Positions 33,660 through 46,426 of a stretch of 64,000 nt of DNA are shown here, piece after piece (the stretch's first letter is position 1; each line of letters starts with the position of its first letter). The stretch comes from Gnetum montanum (taxonomy: Eukaryota; Streptophyta; Gnetopsida; Gnetales; Gnetaceae). The notes under the pieces are model-generated. The model made no database searches. It saw only the letters and a program-made list of their open reading frames with translations, and was not told where the DNA came from. Where the stretch lies: NCBI GenBank assembly GCA_015680685.1, contig MNCI01004505.1, positions 309,158-373,157 on the forward strand, in the 5' to 3' direction. The position numbers were made by a program, and so were the translations under genes.

Positions 33660-35860
33660 ATGGATCCTCTTTGTTGGTGTCTAGAGAATTGATCCAAGAG
33701 GCACTAGTAAAGAATACAAAACATCATAGTAGGTCCACCACTAATGTTCCCTCTCCATGCTTGATTCAGTCATGTCAAACTATGCTAAAATGTGCTCATG
33801 ATGATGGAGTAAGTCTATGTTGATGAAATGGTAGTGAAGTTAAAGGAAAATGGTTGTGAAGGCTAACAATGCTTTCCAAGTGTTGACATCATGGTTATGG
33901 CATTGACATGTAGGTTAGTTAGTGATTTTGACACTTCATGTTCTAAGGTGTGGTCCACTTAGCAAGTGTGTTTGAGGGACCATCACCTTGCTCCAAGGTT
34001 TCTTTCAACCACTAGGATCCTCCCTTTATATGTTTGAAGCCATTAATTTGTTCTCTTGGTCTTCATAAGTCATTCTGGCTTCTTGGTAGTTTGATTCTCC
34101 ATTTTTTGGGGGGAAGAAACCTTCATTAGGTTTCTTTGGCAAGGCCATTTTGATATCGTTTTCCTACTAAATGAGATGTATCACATCCATCAGCCTGAAT
34201 GGAGGAGCATGACAAAGGAGAAGTCATATGGCCATGGTGCAAGTGTTGAACATACGTCATCATTTTTACTTAGGATGAGAAATGTTATATTTAGGATACT
34301 AGGTTGGGCTTAAGGAGTGGTTCTAGAGGGAGGGCAATGGTACAAGCACTCTTGACACAATAGAACAAGCTTATCGAATCTTGCACATCAAGGTCATGTG
34401 GTGACTTGCTTCCATGATGAGTTACTCCTTTACAATAACTCCAGGCTTCATCCTACAAGCACAACTAAAAGAGGACAAGAAAACCAAGTAAAAAAATCAT
34501 TTTTTCACATTAAAATGCATAATGCCACATAGCATGAGATGAAAACCAAGCCACCAAGGTCATCAATGTTGCTAATTTAAATCTATGGCAAGCCGTGGTA
34601 ACAGTTTATGGCCTTGGCAGGTCGTCGATGTTTTCTGTTGGCTACATGAGACAACTAGCAAACCAGGCCATAATAGGTCATCGTCATTGTAGCATAGGGA
34701 AATCTATGTGATGTCCATCAGATACATAAAGTTTTGCAACCCATTCATTGTACCAAACAAGGAGAGAATGATAGAGAGTGTGCAAGCTCACTTATTGTAG
34801 ATCATCAAAGTTATCAACATCAGCCATTTGTTACAACCTATCAACAATGATAAACAACACTACAAGAAAACACATAGGCATTAGATGTAATCAAGGCTAT
34901 AGGACTACTTTGATCTTGCATTGTAATGGCTTAATGATGAGCAAGCTTAATTTCTAGTGAGAAACTTGGTTTGATGTGTTTTCTCCTCATCATTGTGGTC
35001 TTAGATGGAAATTTCAACTAGGGAACCCTCCACGATGTTTATGACTTCAAGGTTAATGGTCATTAGGCTACTTTAGGGTGTTATGGCTATAGAGTAAAAT
35101 GGTTTTAAGGTCTTAAGATTTTGGTATTTAAGGTCAACTTGGTTTGACAACATCACAAGAGGACTTTACTTAGGCTCTAAGGCTAGTCAAGTTTGCTTCA
35201 TTCTCCTATCTTCATCCTACATGACAACATAAGCACATCAAGTGGCACCTATCTAACAAAATGATAAAAATTAACAAAACCAATAAAATAATGCTAACAA
35301 TAATGCAAAATACTATGGTAATAATGCATAAATGAGACAAAATGTTGTAACAAATGCCATACAAGTATCCAAGTAATGTCAACAAAGGCTATAAAGCAAT
35401 ACAAGATGATGTAGGATCAAACATTATTAAACATGGTTACACTTTGCTAGTTTTAGGTCTTAGTGGGCCACGAGATTTTCAATTTAAGGCCTTGGTAGGC
35501 CACAATCACATTGTTCCAAACAGTGGTCAAGGAAGATCAAGCCCCACCATTCGATACTAATCAATGGCTAAAAAAATGCTATACATGGCTACAATGTAGA
35601 GAATAAAGGCAAACTCATTGAAATAGAACTAGTTTTGAGGCAAAACAAGGTCAACAATGGTCAAAACAGGTCGTAATATGATCAAACAAGGCCAAATAAG
35701 GCAAAGTGGGATACATATGGTGAATCTTGGTCAAAATATGATCAAAAAGATTTACATTTTTCTAGTTTTAGGCCTTAGTGGATCATGGTTTAAGGCTACA
35801 AGGCTGTTGGATGAGTTTGGGCATCAACAAAGCCTATTTCTGGGCTATTTGGACTACAAA
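33660..35860. other. Non-coding 3' region of the right unit
   Basis: Co-linear with 12245-14240. It has an extra segment at about 33845-34040 that is absent from the left unit. No supported frame. Confidence 0.5.
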
Positions 35861-35864
35861 AGTA

Positions 35865-38800
35865 AGGCTTTTAAGGCTTCCATGCTAGATCCACACTTAC
35901 TAGTATGGAAGGGGTGACCCCTAGCATGGATGAAACATCCAAAAAATTTCCCAGGCTCATTTTGGGTAGCTTTTGACTTCTAATAACTTTCATGTTAGTG
36001 TAGTTGATCAGGGAAGGGAATAGGCTACTTTTGGCATCATTTTCAACCCCTAGAACCCCCCTTTGGAGTCTCAAAGTATCTTCCATGTTGGATCCATGCT
36101 AGCCAACATGGAGCCATCATGGAAGCCAATGGAAGTAGATTTCATGGCACCAAAAAGGTTAAAACTGGGGTTCTAAGGCCTTCCTAAGGTAGTGCAAGGT
36201 CAAATCTATCAAAATTTTTCATTTTGGATGTCAAAAATGGTCAAAAAATAGGTCTTAAAGTTACATCCCCTATCTCCACACCAGCCAGCATGGATGGGAG
36301 GGGGTTTAGTGTAGAGGATTCAAATCTGGATCAAAATAGGATTAAACAAGGTTGGATGAGTAGTTGGAGCCAAGATCTTGTAGTTGTGTACCTCCTAATT
36401 GAGTTTTAAAGCCATTTGAGTTGGTTTTTGAGTGCTAAATCAAGTTTGGGATAGTCTCCATGTTGGATCCAAACTGGTCAACATGGAGTAGAGGAGGTCC
36501 CCTTTCCTTTTGATCTTAGGGTGATATATGGATCAAATTGACTATGTTTCCAAGCTCCTAGGGCTGCAAACTATGATTTCCCAAGTTTTTGAGATATTTT
36601 GGCTAAGTTTAGGGGTTGTTTAAGGCTATGTAAGGTTATACCCCCTTGATCCATGCTTGGAAAGTTGCTCCAACATGGAGGATGGGGGTTGATAAGATTC
36701 ACTAGCTAAAATGAGATCTAACAAGCATAAACTTGAGGCTATGAGATCTTAGGCTTCTCTAGTGTAGGTTTTGGTTCTCTAAGAGTGTTAATCTATTGCT
36801 AAAAGTCAAAAGGTAGCTCTTTAAAATTGGATCTATGATACCCATCATGGGGAAGACCTTTTCCAATGTGGATAGATCAAAATTCTTAGATCTACACTAG
36901 TTTTGACCATAATCGACCATGCATGTTAGTTCCCAGAGTTACCAAGGTCAAGGGCTAGGGTTTAAAGTCGAAATTTAGCAATTTTAAGGGTTTCTAACTA
37001 GTTTTTGGTGTTATCCCCTTATTTCCATGTTGGATCAACACTAGCCAACATGGATCCAGCTAGGAAGATCCAAGGGAGATAATTTTTAGCTATTTTGATT
37101 GATTTTGCAAAGTCTGAGGGCTCTAGGAGGTACAAACAAGGTTATAGGATGCTTGTAATGCTATTTGGTGTTATTTTAAGGTGTTTATGGGCCATTCATG
37201 AGTCATCCCCTAGTATCCATGCTAAATCCACATTGACAAACATGGAAGAGGGGGGTGCTCAGTGTGGAAGTAAGGGTGATGATGAAATAGGATTAATTTT
37301 GGTAGGTTTTGTCCATTGGAACCTCCCAGAGGGTTAATTTGTTGTAGAAGTAAATTTCTATGCAAACTTCATAATTTTTGGCTTTACCCCCCTTTTTCCA
37401 TGCTAAGGATGGGGTGCCCAACATGGATAGGGTCTCCCCCCAACATCAATACACTTAGACCCAAACCTTTGACAACTTTTGGTAGGATTCGACAAGGTTT
37501 TGAAGTTGCCAAGGTTGTAGGGGTCAAGGGCTTGGGTTTAAGATCAAAATTTAGTAATTTTGAGGCTCTTTGATACCTCATGCAATCATCCCTTCCATTT
37601 TTCCATGCTGAGCATGGTGGCCCTAGCATGGATGAGAGGGGGATGCTAGTTTTGTGTTGTTTTTGATCAATTTTGGAGCTTCTTGAGGCTCTAGAAGGTT
37701 CCAACAAGGTAGTAGGGTGAGGATAGTGTAAGTTAAAGTAGTTTTGGTGCCTCTGTGATCCCCCATGAACTTTCCTTGATGCATCCATGCTAGATCCATG
37801 CTAGCTAGCATGGATGAGGAGGTGTTCAATGTGGAAGTAAGAAAAACCATGAAATGGGATCAATTTTGGCAAGTTTTAGGTTACCAAAGTCTTTGAGAGG
37901 GTAAGGAAATTAGCACATGCTCATTTCAAGAAAAATCTTGAGAGTTTTTGGTTATGCCTCTTTTATCCATGCTGGCTCCATGATGCCTAGCATGGATAAG
38001 GTATCCCTTACTATGGATAAACCAAAAATGTTAAATCTAGTCTCTTTTAATAGCAAATCAACTATGCATGTCAACCTTGGGGTTACCAATATTGGTGGTT
38101 AAAATTTGGGATCAAAATCAACCAATTTGGAGGCTTCTAGATGCCTCATGAAATCACCCCCCTCCCCCTCCCCTTTTTCCCCATTAAGCATGGTGGCCCC
38201 AATGTGGATGAGGTGGGGATGATAGTTTTATGCCATTGTTAACAAATTTTGGGATACCTGAAGGTGTTGAAGGGCTCTAATAGGGTTGTAGGGTCACTAG
38301 GATAGGTTTTAAGGCTATCTTTGGCTATAACATGGATTTTTTGGCATACCCCAAGGTTATCCATGCTCGATCCACACTAGCTAGTGTGGATGAGGGGTTC
38401 ACCAACATGGAAGATATTCCATATGTAAAAATGGCTTAAATATGAGTAATTATCAACTACTAGAGACCATGGGAGGGTATCTAGGCTATCAAAGTACATT
38501 TTATGGTTATTTAAGGTTGTGGAAAGTTATTTAAGGAATACCCCCTAGGCACCCACACTAAATCCATGCTAGGCAATGTGGATGGAGGGTTCACCAACGT
38601 GGGGAAGGTTTCATATGCAAGAATTATGTTATTTTGGCCAATATATGTTACCTAAAGTTGGAAAGGGATGTTAAAGTCAAAATATGACAACTGGATGGTT
38701 GATTTTGGTAATTTAAGTTTACCCAACTTCCATCCATGCTGGGTTCCATGGATGAAGCCTCCCTCAGTGTGGATCAATCAAATCTAAAAGTTTTAGATGC

Positions 38801-39000
38801 TTTAGACTATGTTTAACAAGGTTTTGGGGATATGGGGAGTGACTAGAGGGGTTTAAGGCTATGCAAGCCCACTTTGGAGTTAAACTGGGGCTATGTGGGC
38901 ACCGAAGGATAAGTATGGGTGTTATATCCCCTTGGGCAATGCTAGGCTAGTTTTTCCCCAACATTGATGCCCAAGGTGACAAGTTTTGTTTAGGTTTTAC
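35865..39000. repeat. ~190-bp-period tandem array, right unit
   Basis: Hairpin-like TCCATGCTAG...CATGGA motifs recur at about 35880, 36080, 36275, 36458, 36650, 36830, 37024, 37215, 37397, 37600, 37783, 37965, 38170, 38360, 38550, 38732 and 38935. That is the same number and phase as in the left unit, so the array existed before the dimer formed. Confidence 0.75.
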
Positions 39001-39117
39001 CCCCTATTGGGGTCTAGGGTTCATGTATGTTGATGGAAACTACTAAGAATGAAAAGGGGGTTAGGTTTTATGGTTGTGAAGGATAGGTGGTAGGAAGAAA
39101 AGGTCATCACATTCACC

Positions 39118-39237
39118 AATTTTAGGCCTTAGAGGGTCATAATGTTTCCAATTTTAGGCCTTGGTGGGCCGTAGTGCTAGTTTTAGGCCTTGGTGGGCCA
39201 TAGTACTAATTTTAGGCTTTGATGAACCATGAGGTCA
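39118..39237. repeat. ~30-bp minisatellite, right unit
   Basis: Four copies of 29-32 bp (TTTTAGGCCTTGGTGGGCC...), the counterpart of 17500-17615. Confidence 0.65.
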
Positions 39238-39244
39238 TACCTAG

Positions 39245-42200
39245 TTAGAAAGTATGGACTGCTCTTGAAAGATCACATAAGGATAGAGCCAACAATGAAA
39301 CATGATATAACGTTGTTAAGGTAAATAAACAGTTGGCAAAAGAATGGATGAGACGTTTGCCATGAATTTCTTGTTTAATAGTTGAGAGATTAAGGAATCC
39401 TTTTGGCATGATCTTATGGTCATCATTTCTCTCATTTAGCATGGCAAGATGTAGGTATTTTTATTGATTTTCCTATGTTGTAGAGTTGGTGCTATTTGGA
39501 TCATTGTTGTTCTCATTGTGGTTCGTCCCAATCTGAGTGTTGGGAGTTTTCTCTTGAAACTCCAACTGTAAACCTCGATCAATGTTGACATAGTTAATTG
39601 AGTGTAATGACACATTGTTCCCATGAATGAAAATTTCCCCACTCTCGTATGGTAATTGAATCTCTTGATGTATAGGAGATGAAATTGTCTGAAGCTTCGC
39701 TAACCATGGCCTTCCTAGGATCAAGCTAAAACCGGGTGTCTTTTCAACTACTAGGAAGTTAGCAAATGTAGGGAATTATTTACTGGCTACAAAATCTAGA
39801 GTGATGGAACCTCACACTACTACTCATGAGCCATTAATTGACTTAAGTGTTGAAGTGGTGCTCACTTGGATGTTCTCAATTAGGCCTAGTTTTTCAACAA
39901 CAGAATATGGTATCACATTCATGGCCACCTCGTCATCCACATGAACCCAATGAACCTTGTATCTACTAACACGTAGGATGATAAGGAGAGGGACAAATAG
40001 CACTTCTCCATTTCTAGAGTCAATTTTCACTCCACTATCATGAAAGTTAAGCATGGGTTGATGCCCATTTTCCTTAAGTAAAGCTTGCTCAATGATAAAG
40101 TGAATCAACTCTTAAGCATGGGTTGATGCCCATTTTCCCTAAGTAAAGCTTGCTCAATGATAAAGTGAATCAACTCTTAAGCATGGGTTGATGCCCATTT
40201 TCCCTAAGTAAAGCTTGCTCAATGATAAAGTGAATCGACTCTCTATTGATGGGCATGTCTCTCCTCAAAGATATGGAGGTTAACACATAAACTAGTGCAT
40301 CCTTATGTGTAGGATGGGTCATGACCAAGTTATATAAGCTTGGTGATGTGTTCTTTTGCTCAAGGGATTTTTTGGCTTGTTCCATGATTGTGAGGAAGCT
40401 CTTCTTCTTAGCTTGTGATGGTTCAACCTTGGTGATTCTAACCTCCTCCATCCTTCCTAAACTTTATGACCTAGGCTTTGCTGCATGTGCCTTGGATCCC
40501 TTGTCCATGAAAGTAGTTTATCCTTGTGTGGGTATTGGTTGGTTACCTTTAATGGTTTTATTTGTTGATTTGACAACAAGTTGCTTTTGTCACCGTTGTG
40601 ATGATGGTTTTTTGCTAATCTCTAAGTTGTGGGCCACTATAGATGGACTTTGATCATGTGTTGTTGTAGGTGTACTTGTTGATGGTAGAGGGACCCAGAT
40701 AACAAATGGTTCCCTAGGCTTTGGAGGATTAGCAAATCGGTGATTATGTTGTGATGTTGAAGCCACTGAAGGCGAGACACATATGATGAAAGTCTTCTTA
40801 GGGATAGGAGGAAGTGATACCCATATGACGAAGGGCTCTCTAGGCTTTATGCTTTGGAATCATCATGGTACTTTGATGATAAATAGTTTTTTAAGGGGAT
40901 TAGACCATTTGGCTTCCATGAATGAGGCAATAGTGTAGGAGTCGTTGTTGGCTCTTGGAGAGTTGGGCTTATTCACTACCAACTCTCTATGGTTTATCCT
41001 CTTTTGGAGGTTATCCTTAAATGCTAGGTAAAAATTTGTATCATAACCAACCATTTGATGATAATGGAAATACTTATCCAGCATGAACTACTTGATAGCT
41101 TAGGATCATCTTTAGTAGCTATTGTTGGATCTCTAGCTATGTCACAAAGATGATTGTACCTGTTAAGAGTCTCTTCAAACAATTTCTGATGTTGTATATA
41201 TTCATCTTTAAGTAACTATTCTAGAAGCTCAAATGGCTTCATAAGCAACCTAGTGTACTAAGACCTATTCTTACATTCAAAGTTTGGCCATGATTGGTTT
41301 GGGGCACAAGAAGTGGATGGTTGCGATGAGTCATGGGATGTGTTGCATGGTGGTAATCCTCTTCTCTCTCCTTATTTTGTATCTTTTGTTATTACAACCA
41401 CAGTTGTATGTTATAGTTTGGTTCTATCCCTATCCCTTCTCGTATGTTATTTTTTCTAGGCCATGTAGGCTAGGTCATTGCTTACTATAGCTGCCTCCTC
41501 AATGTTCTTAGTTTGTGAGAAGGCTTGGCTGAGAGATCGAGGCTCTATATAGTAAACTTTTGACTTAATAAAGTCATTTAATACTCCCTTGTAGATGGCC
41601 AAGAGGTGGGTTTTAGAAATAGGCTCTTGGATCTCATTAAGTATTAAGTTCCACCTTTGGATAAACCTTTTGACCAGTTTAAGTGGCTCCTACCTCACCT
41701 TCATCAATTGATCCAATGTGGTATCCAACTTTAAGTTCTATTTGAAGATGTTGAAAAATTAGCTAATTAGGTCCTCAAGGAAAGAGATGGAACCCCTAGG
41801 TAAGGTTCAATACCAATATAGAGCCTTACCCTTGAGGGACATGGGGAAAATTCATATTATCATATGAGGCCAAGCTTGTAAAAAGAGGCTCTCAGACAAG
41901 AAGGTTATTAGATGTGCATTGGGATCCCCTTCATCATTGTATTTGGAGAAGTTTTGAATAGGCAAGCTTGTGGGCAAGGTTATTTGAGGCACTATAGCAC
42001 TTATAGGATCATCTTGGTAGAAATCTAGAATCTTGACTATCTACGTTATGTTGTCTTTAAGCTTTCGTAGCTCTTTGTTAAGGTCTAGAATCATTTGGAT
42101 AGCTTGATCTAAGTCTTGGGGCATCCCCATGGGCTATGGTGCTTGTGTTAATGGTTGATGGGAAAGTTGAAAGGCTTGGGACCTCACAATAGGTCATGAT

Positions 42201-42880
42201 ATCAAAGGAAGGGGCTAGGTTATGGTTGTCATAGATGGGCTAAACAAGGAGAAAGATGTTTATGCTAGAACTTGAGGCACAAAGGGGAGAAATGGGGTAT
42301 GAGATGGTTGTGTTGCTTGGGATCCCAATGAGGGTCTTGCTAGTATGTCAAAGGGAGTTGGTGAGGTAGACATCACCATGGCTAGGTGAACGAAGTTAGG
42401 TTATATGGCAAAGGGTACCAATGAGAATTAGGAGGTGGATTGAGACACAAGTCATGTTTGGTGCATGGAAATGATGGATGTGGATCCAAACATGGTAGGA
42501 TTGATAAAAGGGAAGTTAGGATGAGGCATCTATTCCATAGATGAGGTAGGAGCTTTGGAGTTGGATGTGGTTGTCTAGGGAGCTAGAGTTTGAAAAAGAC
42601 TTCCAATGAAGGTGTCCAATGCTTGTTCAGCCTTAAACTCATCTTCCTCCTCTTACCAATCCTCTAAGCTAATTTTCTCACTAAACTCATCAACCTCTAT
42701 GAGTTGTATGAGCATTTTTTTGTAAAAGTCTATGAGGAGGATTTGGTCATAAGGAAATGGGATGGATTCTTTCTCATCCTAGAGTATGCTTTTGAATTAA
42801 CGTTTAGCATCATATTTAGAGCATGGTATTAATAAACTAGCTTGTATTTTGGCACAAAGGAAGTTATAGAACTTATGCCA
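39245..42880 (-). pseudogene. Gag-protease of the giant element, right unit
   Basis: Homologous along its length to 17626-21070. The zinc-knuckle-like motif is degraded (HYHQMVGYDTNFY, about 41038-41080). The protease active-site region reads HVDDEVAMN with PYSVVEKLGL after it (about 39870-39945), so the Gly of the triplet is lost. The second-lobe block ILGRPWLAKLQ (39690-39724) is well kept, as is the tail (39245-39442). Many stops, plus a 65-bp tandem triplication (40048-40242) that breaks the frame. No RT follows. Inactive. Confidence 0.7.
40048..40242. repeat. 65-bp tandem triplication in the gag-protease region
   Basis: Three units start TAAGCATGGGTTGATGCCCA at 40048, 40113 and 40178 and differ from each other at only one or two bases. 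The left unit has a single diverged copy near 18430. As 65 is not a multiple of three, each added unit shifts the frame. Near-identity points to a recent event. Confidence 0.9.
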
Positions 42881-42999
42881 TCTTGTCCCTGGATGTCATG
42901 GAAAATGTCAAATATACATTACATTAGACATTATGTGTAAGAAGACAATATATCAAATGTCAAATATATGTAACATTCAACATTATGCGTAAAGGAAAT

Positions 43000-43400
43000 A
43001 ATAGAGAAAGTGAAGAAAGAGAAAGAAAATAATGCTTTATTGATATGGAATATAGTATTTGAATCATGCTCTGAGAGTATTCCTTGGGGTTTTCTTCCTT
43101 TGGCATCTATCCCTTAGAGGAAGTCCAACACTGCCATCATGGTTAGACCTATTACTGACCAAAAGGGATTCCCAATCCACTTCCTATCCCACTTCACCCA
43201 ACTCCCATGAATTACCTTTACTAGCTTCACCACTCCATGTTGGCATGACCTCGAAGCCTAGGTATAAATGCCTTAGGTCAAATCCCCAAAGTTTATCTTA
43301 AGAGGCACATCTGTTATTACAATGCACCCTTTTGAGTCTTAGTTGCAACTACTCTTTCAGGTCTTATTACAATAACAATAATACTTCTTATGAAGAAACA
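43000..43400 (-). other. Leader of the right unit upstream of gag
   Basis: Non-coding. It includes the empty site for Athila-type copy 2 (about 42984-43000) and is co-linear with 28138-28519. Confidence 0.5.
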
Positions 43401-43445
43401 TCACCTTCATTATACAACAACATCATTTGGAAATGGGGATGTGAC
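43401..43445. repeat. ~50-bp direct repeat bounding the captured module, left copy, right unit
   Basis: CTTCATTATACAACAACATC...AAATGGGGATGTGAC, pairing with 47120-47165. Confidence 0.6.
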
Positions 43446-43855
43446 AATCTACCCCGCTTAGGTTTTGTTCATCCTTGAACGAGTCCACATTCACGATCTC
43501 TCTCTAGCTCCAATGCATCTTTCATGATCCTATGCTCCAATAATTTGATTTCTCTTTAGGACTTGAAGTTGTTTCTTGCATATTTTGCAAACAAAATATA
43601 TGTGATAAGAATTATATGAAAAATTTAAATATTATTTTCTTAAAACTTACTTCATTTTCTAAGACAATGACAAGAGGTGAATTAAAGATCTACCAATAAC
43701 TAATCACCAATCCTAACCAAGGTCACACAAAGTGTAACTTAGATCTAGTTACCCAAGTGAAGGTAAGGAAAATTTTTTATTTCCAACTTCCATTACCTTA
43801 GATAGTTATTTATCCAATTAAAATATAAACTAAACAATAAATAAACTAATAATAT

Positions 43856-45075
43856 TTATCAATAAAAGTAAGAGTGAGATACTTCCTCATCTTGATGAAC
43901 CTTATGAACTAATGGGAGTAATTGTGATTCTACCATAAATGGTATATGATCAGATGATCTTATTTGGAATGGCAAGGCTTGATCTAGATTCTTCCCCACT
44001 TCTTCTTTAGAAATTAACTCTAGTAACGTAGTAACTTGGAAGAATTAGACATCATACCAAATATAATCCAAATTTTCAATGAAGAATGTTGTTGATCCAT
44101 CCTCATTAGTCATAGCAGAGTAATTGGTAAACTATGGTTCTTGATGAGCATTATTCATCAACATCATCTATTCTTGAACTTTGGAATCTAATTTATCTAT
44201 TGAAGATTCAAAGTAAGTAGAATATGCACTCGCCAATGGAATTGCATGTTGAATTGATGGAAGCATCTTCTTCAAATCAAGTTCATATTCCTAAGGATTC
44301 TTTTACATATCCATATTTTAAGAATTGATAAACACCATTTTAAACTTTTGCACTGAAGTCTCCACAAAGAATAAATGGAACTAGATCAGTATAGCTCATT
44401 AATAACTTAATTTTTAAACTTTCCTCTATTTGCTCAATCAAGTATGCTCCTTGGCATAGTATAACATCTGAACATGTTGGTTTGGCAATTAAATGCGTGT
44501 TGACTACACATACACATCTTCCTGATGGATGGACTTTTAGAATAACTACCAAGGCTATGTGATTTTTTTGAAATCTTGATTGTTCTTTCTTTTCCATAAT
44601 TTGAATTTATGGAATTTCAAAAATCATATTTTTTAAACTACATTCAAATATTTGTACTAATTTAAGCTTGACTTCTTTATAAAATATTTTGCAACCATCC
44701 ATGTGATTTCTACGGTAGGCTAATCTGTATGGATTAAAAGAAGAACTTCCACAAGAATCTTCTTGTTTACAAATACCTCTATATCCCATCTATTCCAAGC
44801 TTGTTTGGAATTGGTATAGAAACTCTCATAGTAGGACTTATTGTAAGCACAAAACATCAACATCCAACTCTTGTAATTATGCTAAAATGCATCAGTATCA
44901 ATATTCGTGTCAATCCAAGGCCCATGGTGGACATAGTAGATGTTGTTTCTCACTTGCTATGGATCTTGCAAGCACATTATATGTTGTAACTTTTATTCTC
45001 ATTCTTGGATTCTCATCTAGATCATTTCTCTTCATGGGTATCATACACCTTTTTGAAACAATCTTCTAAGTCTCC
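43856..45075 (-). pseudogene. CCR4-like deadenylase retrosequence captured in the giant element
   Basis: Minus-strand homology covers nearly the whole EEP domain: VTTYNVLA and LLCPPWALDWHEY (about 44960-45040), VLCLQ, MGYRGICKQ (about 44790), DGCKIFYKEVKL (about 44670-44705), CVVNTHLIAKP (about 44480-44515), FILCGDFSAK (about 44340-44370). A frameshifted continuation has TNYSAMTNEDG, FIENLDYIWYD and RSSDHIPFMVE (about 43920-44150). These are the ordered motifs of CCR4-like poly(A) nucleases: Asn, Glu, NTH, GDF(N), LDYI and the SDH catalytic His. The segment between them is continuous with no intron-like interruption that I can see, which suggests a processed copy. Stops and a frameshift inactivate it. 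It lies antisense to nothing and in the same sense as the host element, between the 5S LTR and gag. Confidence 0.8.
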
Positions 45076-45247
45076 ATGTTGTTCTACCATATGATTTGGT
45101 TGCAAAACAAATTAATATACCTCTTCTTGATTGTTGAAGACCATTTTATTTCATCAACTGATTCTTCAACTAATACATCGACTAAATTGATCCATCAACT
45201 AATTCTTAACAACCTTTCTACCTCCCTTAAAACACTGACTCCAGCAA

Positions 45248-45811
45248 TGTAACTAATGTCATACCATAGTGATCTTAAGATTATAAGGCAAAGATTAAGC
45301 ACTTGGTCTCAAAGCCTAAAAGGTTAAATTTATGATATCATTGAATTAATTAGGTACCTAGATGATAAATCTAACCTCGCCATTGAATTTAGAAGGATGA
45401 AAAATTTTGTAAATGACTATTCATATGTTAAAATTGGACATCATATGCTCGAGTTATGCTAAAATTAAGCTTTTGAGAGTCTTAAGGCACTATGTTGGGA
45501 AAGGGATGCAAACTACTTTTTAGAATTTTAAAGGATAGATCTAACTTCACCATTGTGTCTAGAAAGTTGAAATTTATAGGAAACAACTCTTCATTCATCA
45601 AAAAAGACTTCCAAAATCAAACATTATGGCTTCTAGGGTTTAAGACTTTTAGCGTGAAAAATGAGACTTCCCAAAAGGTCATCCATCCCTGTACGACTCC
45701 AGAACAAGCATGCTTAATTAAAAAATTCTTGTCTTACTTGCTACCAACATGCCAAATTTTATTTTTAAAAATTATATTTCATGTTTCTAATTTTAAACTA
45801 ATGTTCCAACA
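45248..45811 (-). repeat. Cassandra-like LTR carrying 5S rRNA sequence, right unit
   Basis: The minus strand starts TGTTGGAACATTAG at 45811 and ends TTAGTTACA at 45248. It is followed by TTGCTGGAGTCAGTG, a decayed tRNA-iMet-like primer site. The 5S block is at 45661-45720. About 50 bp longer than the left-unit copy because of an insertion near 45390-45440. No second Cassandra-like LTR is visible nearby. Confidence 0.55.
45661..45720 (-). pseudogene. 5S rRNA-derived segment, right unit
   Basis: The minus strand reads TTAAGCATGCTTG, GGATGGATGACCTTTTGGGA and AGTCTCAT. It is more diverged from plant 5S rRNA than the left-unit copy (29728-29786). Confidence 0.75.
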
Positions 45812-46129
45812 CACAAAAATTTGAATTTCCCATTAGTTGATGAAACTTTCAAATTTTTCAACAATTAATAGAAAATTTTGAATTTTCCGTTTATTGATGG
45901 AAAATTTTCCTATCACCGAGCAAAGGTAGGGGTAATGACAATGACCACAATGGCATTAGCCTACACTCAACATTGATGATGTTCTTACACGATGATGGTG
46001 GGTGACTATGTAGGGAGGTAGAAGGTAGTGGTGGCCAGCAAAGGTGCCTTAGAGTAGATCGGTGTGGCACAGCAGTGACATTTGTTTCAAAGGCAATAGC
46101 ATTTGTATCTGGCTGCACAACCCACATGA

Positions 46130-46330
46130 GGACTTGTGAAAGGGCCAACATGGCTTACATGTGGCCCTCTGCAACCCCAAGTAAGGGCCAGTGTGAGCCA
46201 CGCTAGGACTTGCGCAACCCCAAGTAGGACCTATGTAACCCCAAGTAGGGCCTACGTGCCCTGCACTAGGGCTAATGTGGCCCCAAGCAAGGCTAGGGTG
46301 AACAACATAGGAATTTTCACAACCTGTGCC
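46130..46330. repeat. Degenerate short repeats, right unit
   Basis: AACCCCAAGTAGGGCCTA-type repeats, counterpart of 30170-30390. Confidence 0.5.
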
Positions 46331-46426
46331 AGGGCTACACTACACAAAGAAAGCATATGCACATGTTTTAAGCAAGTGTTTTTTGCAAGCCAGAGGGTAT
46401 CAAAAGGGGCCATAATTGGTAGCACC

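Noticed and set aside
43856-45075. A functional host CCR4 gene
   Set aside because: Stops and a frameshift, no introns, and a truncated duplicate at the same place in the other element unit.
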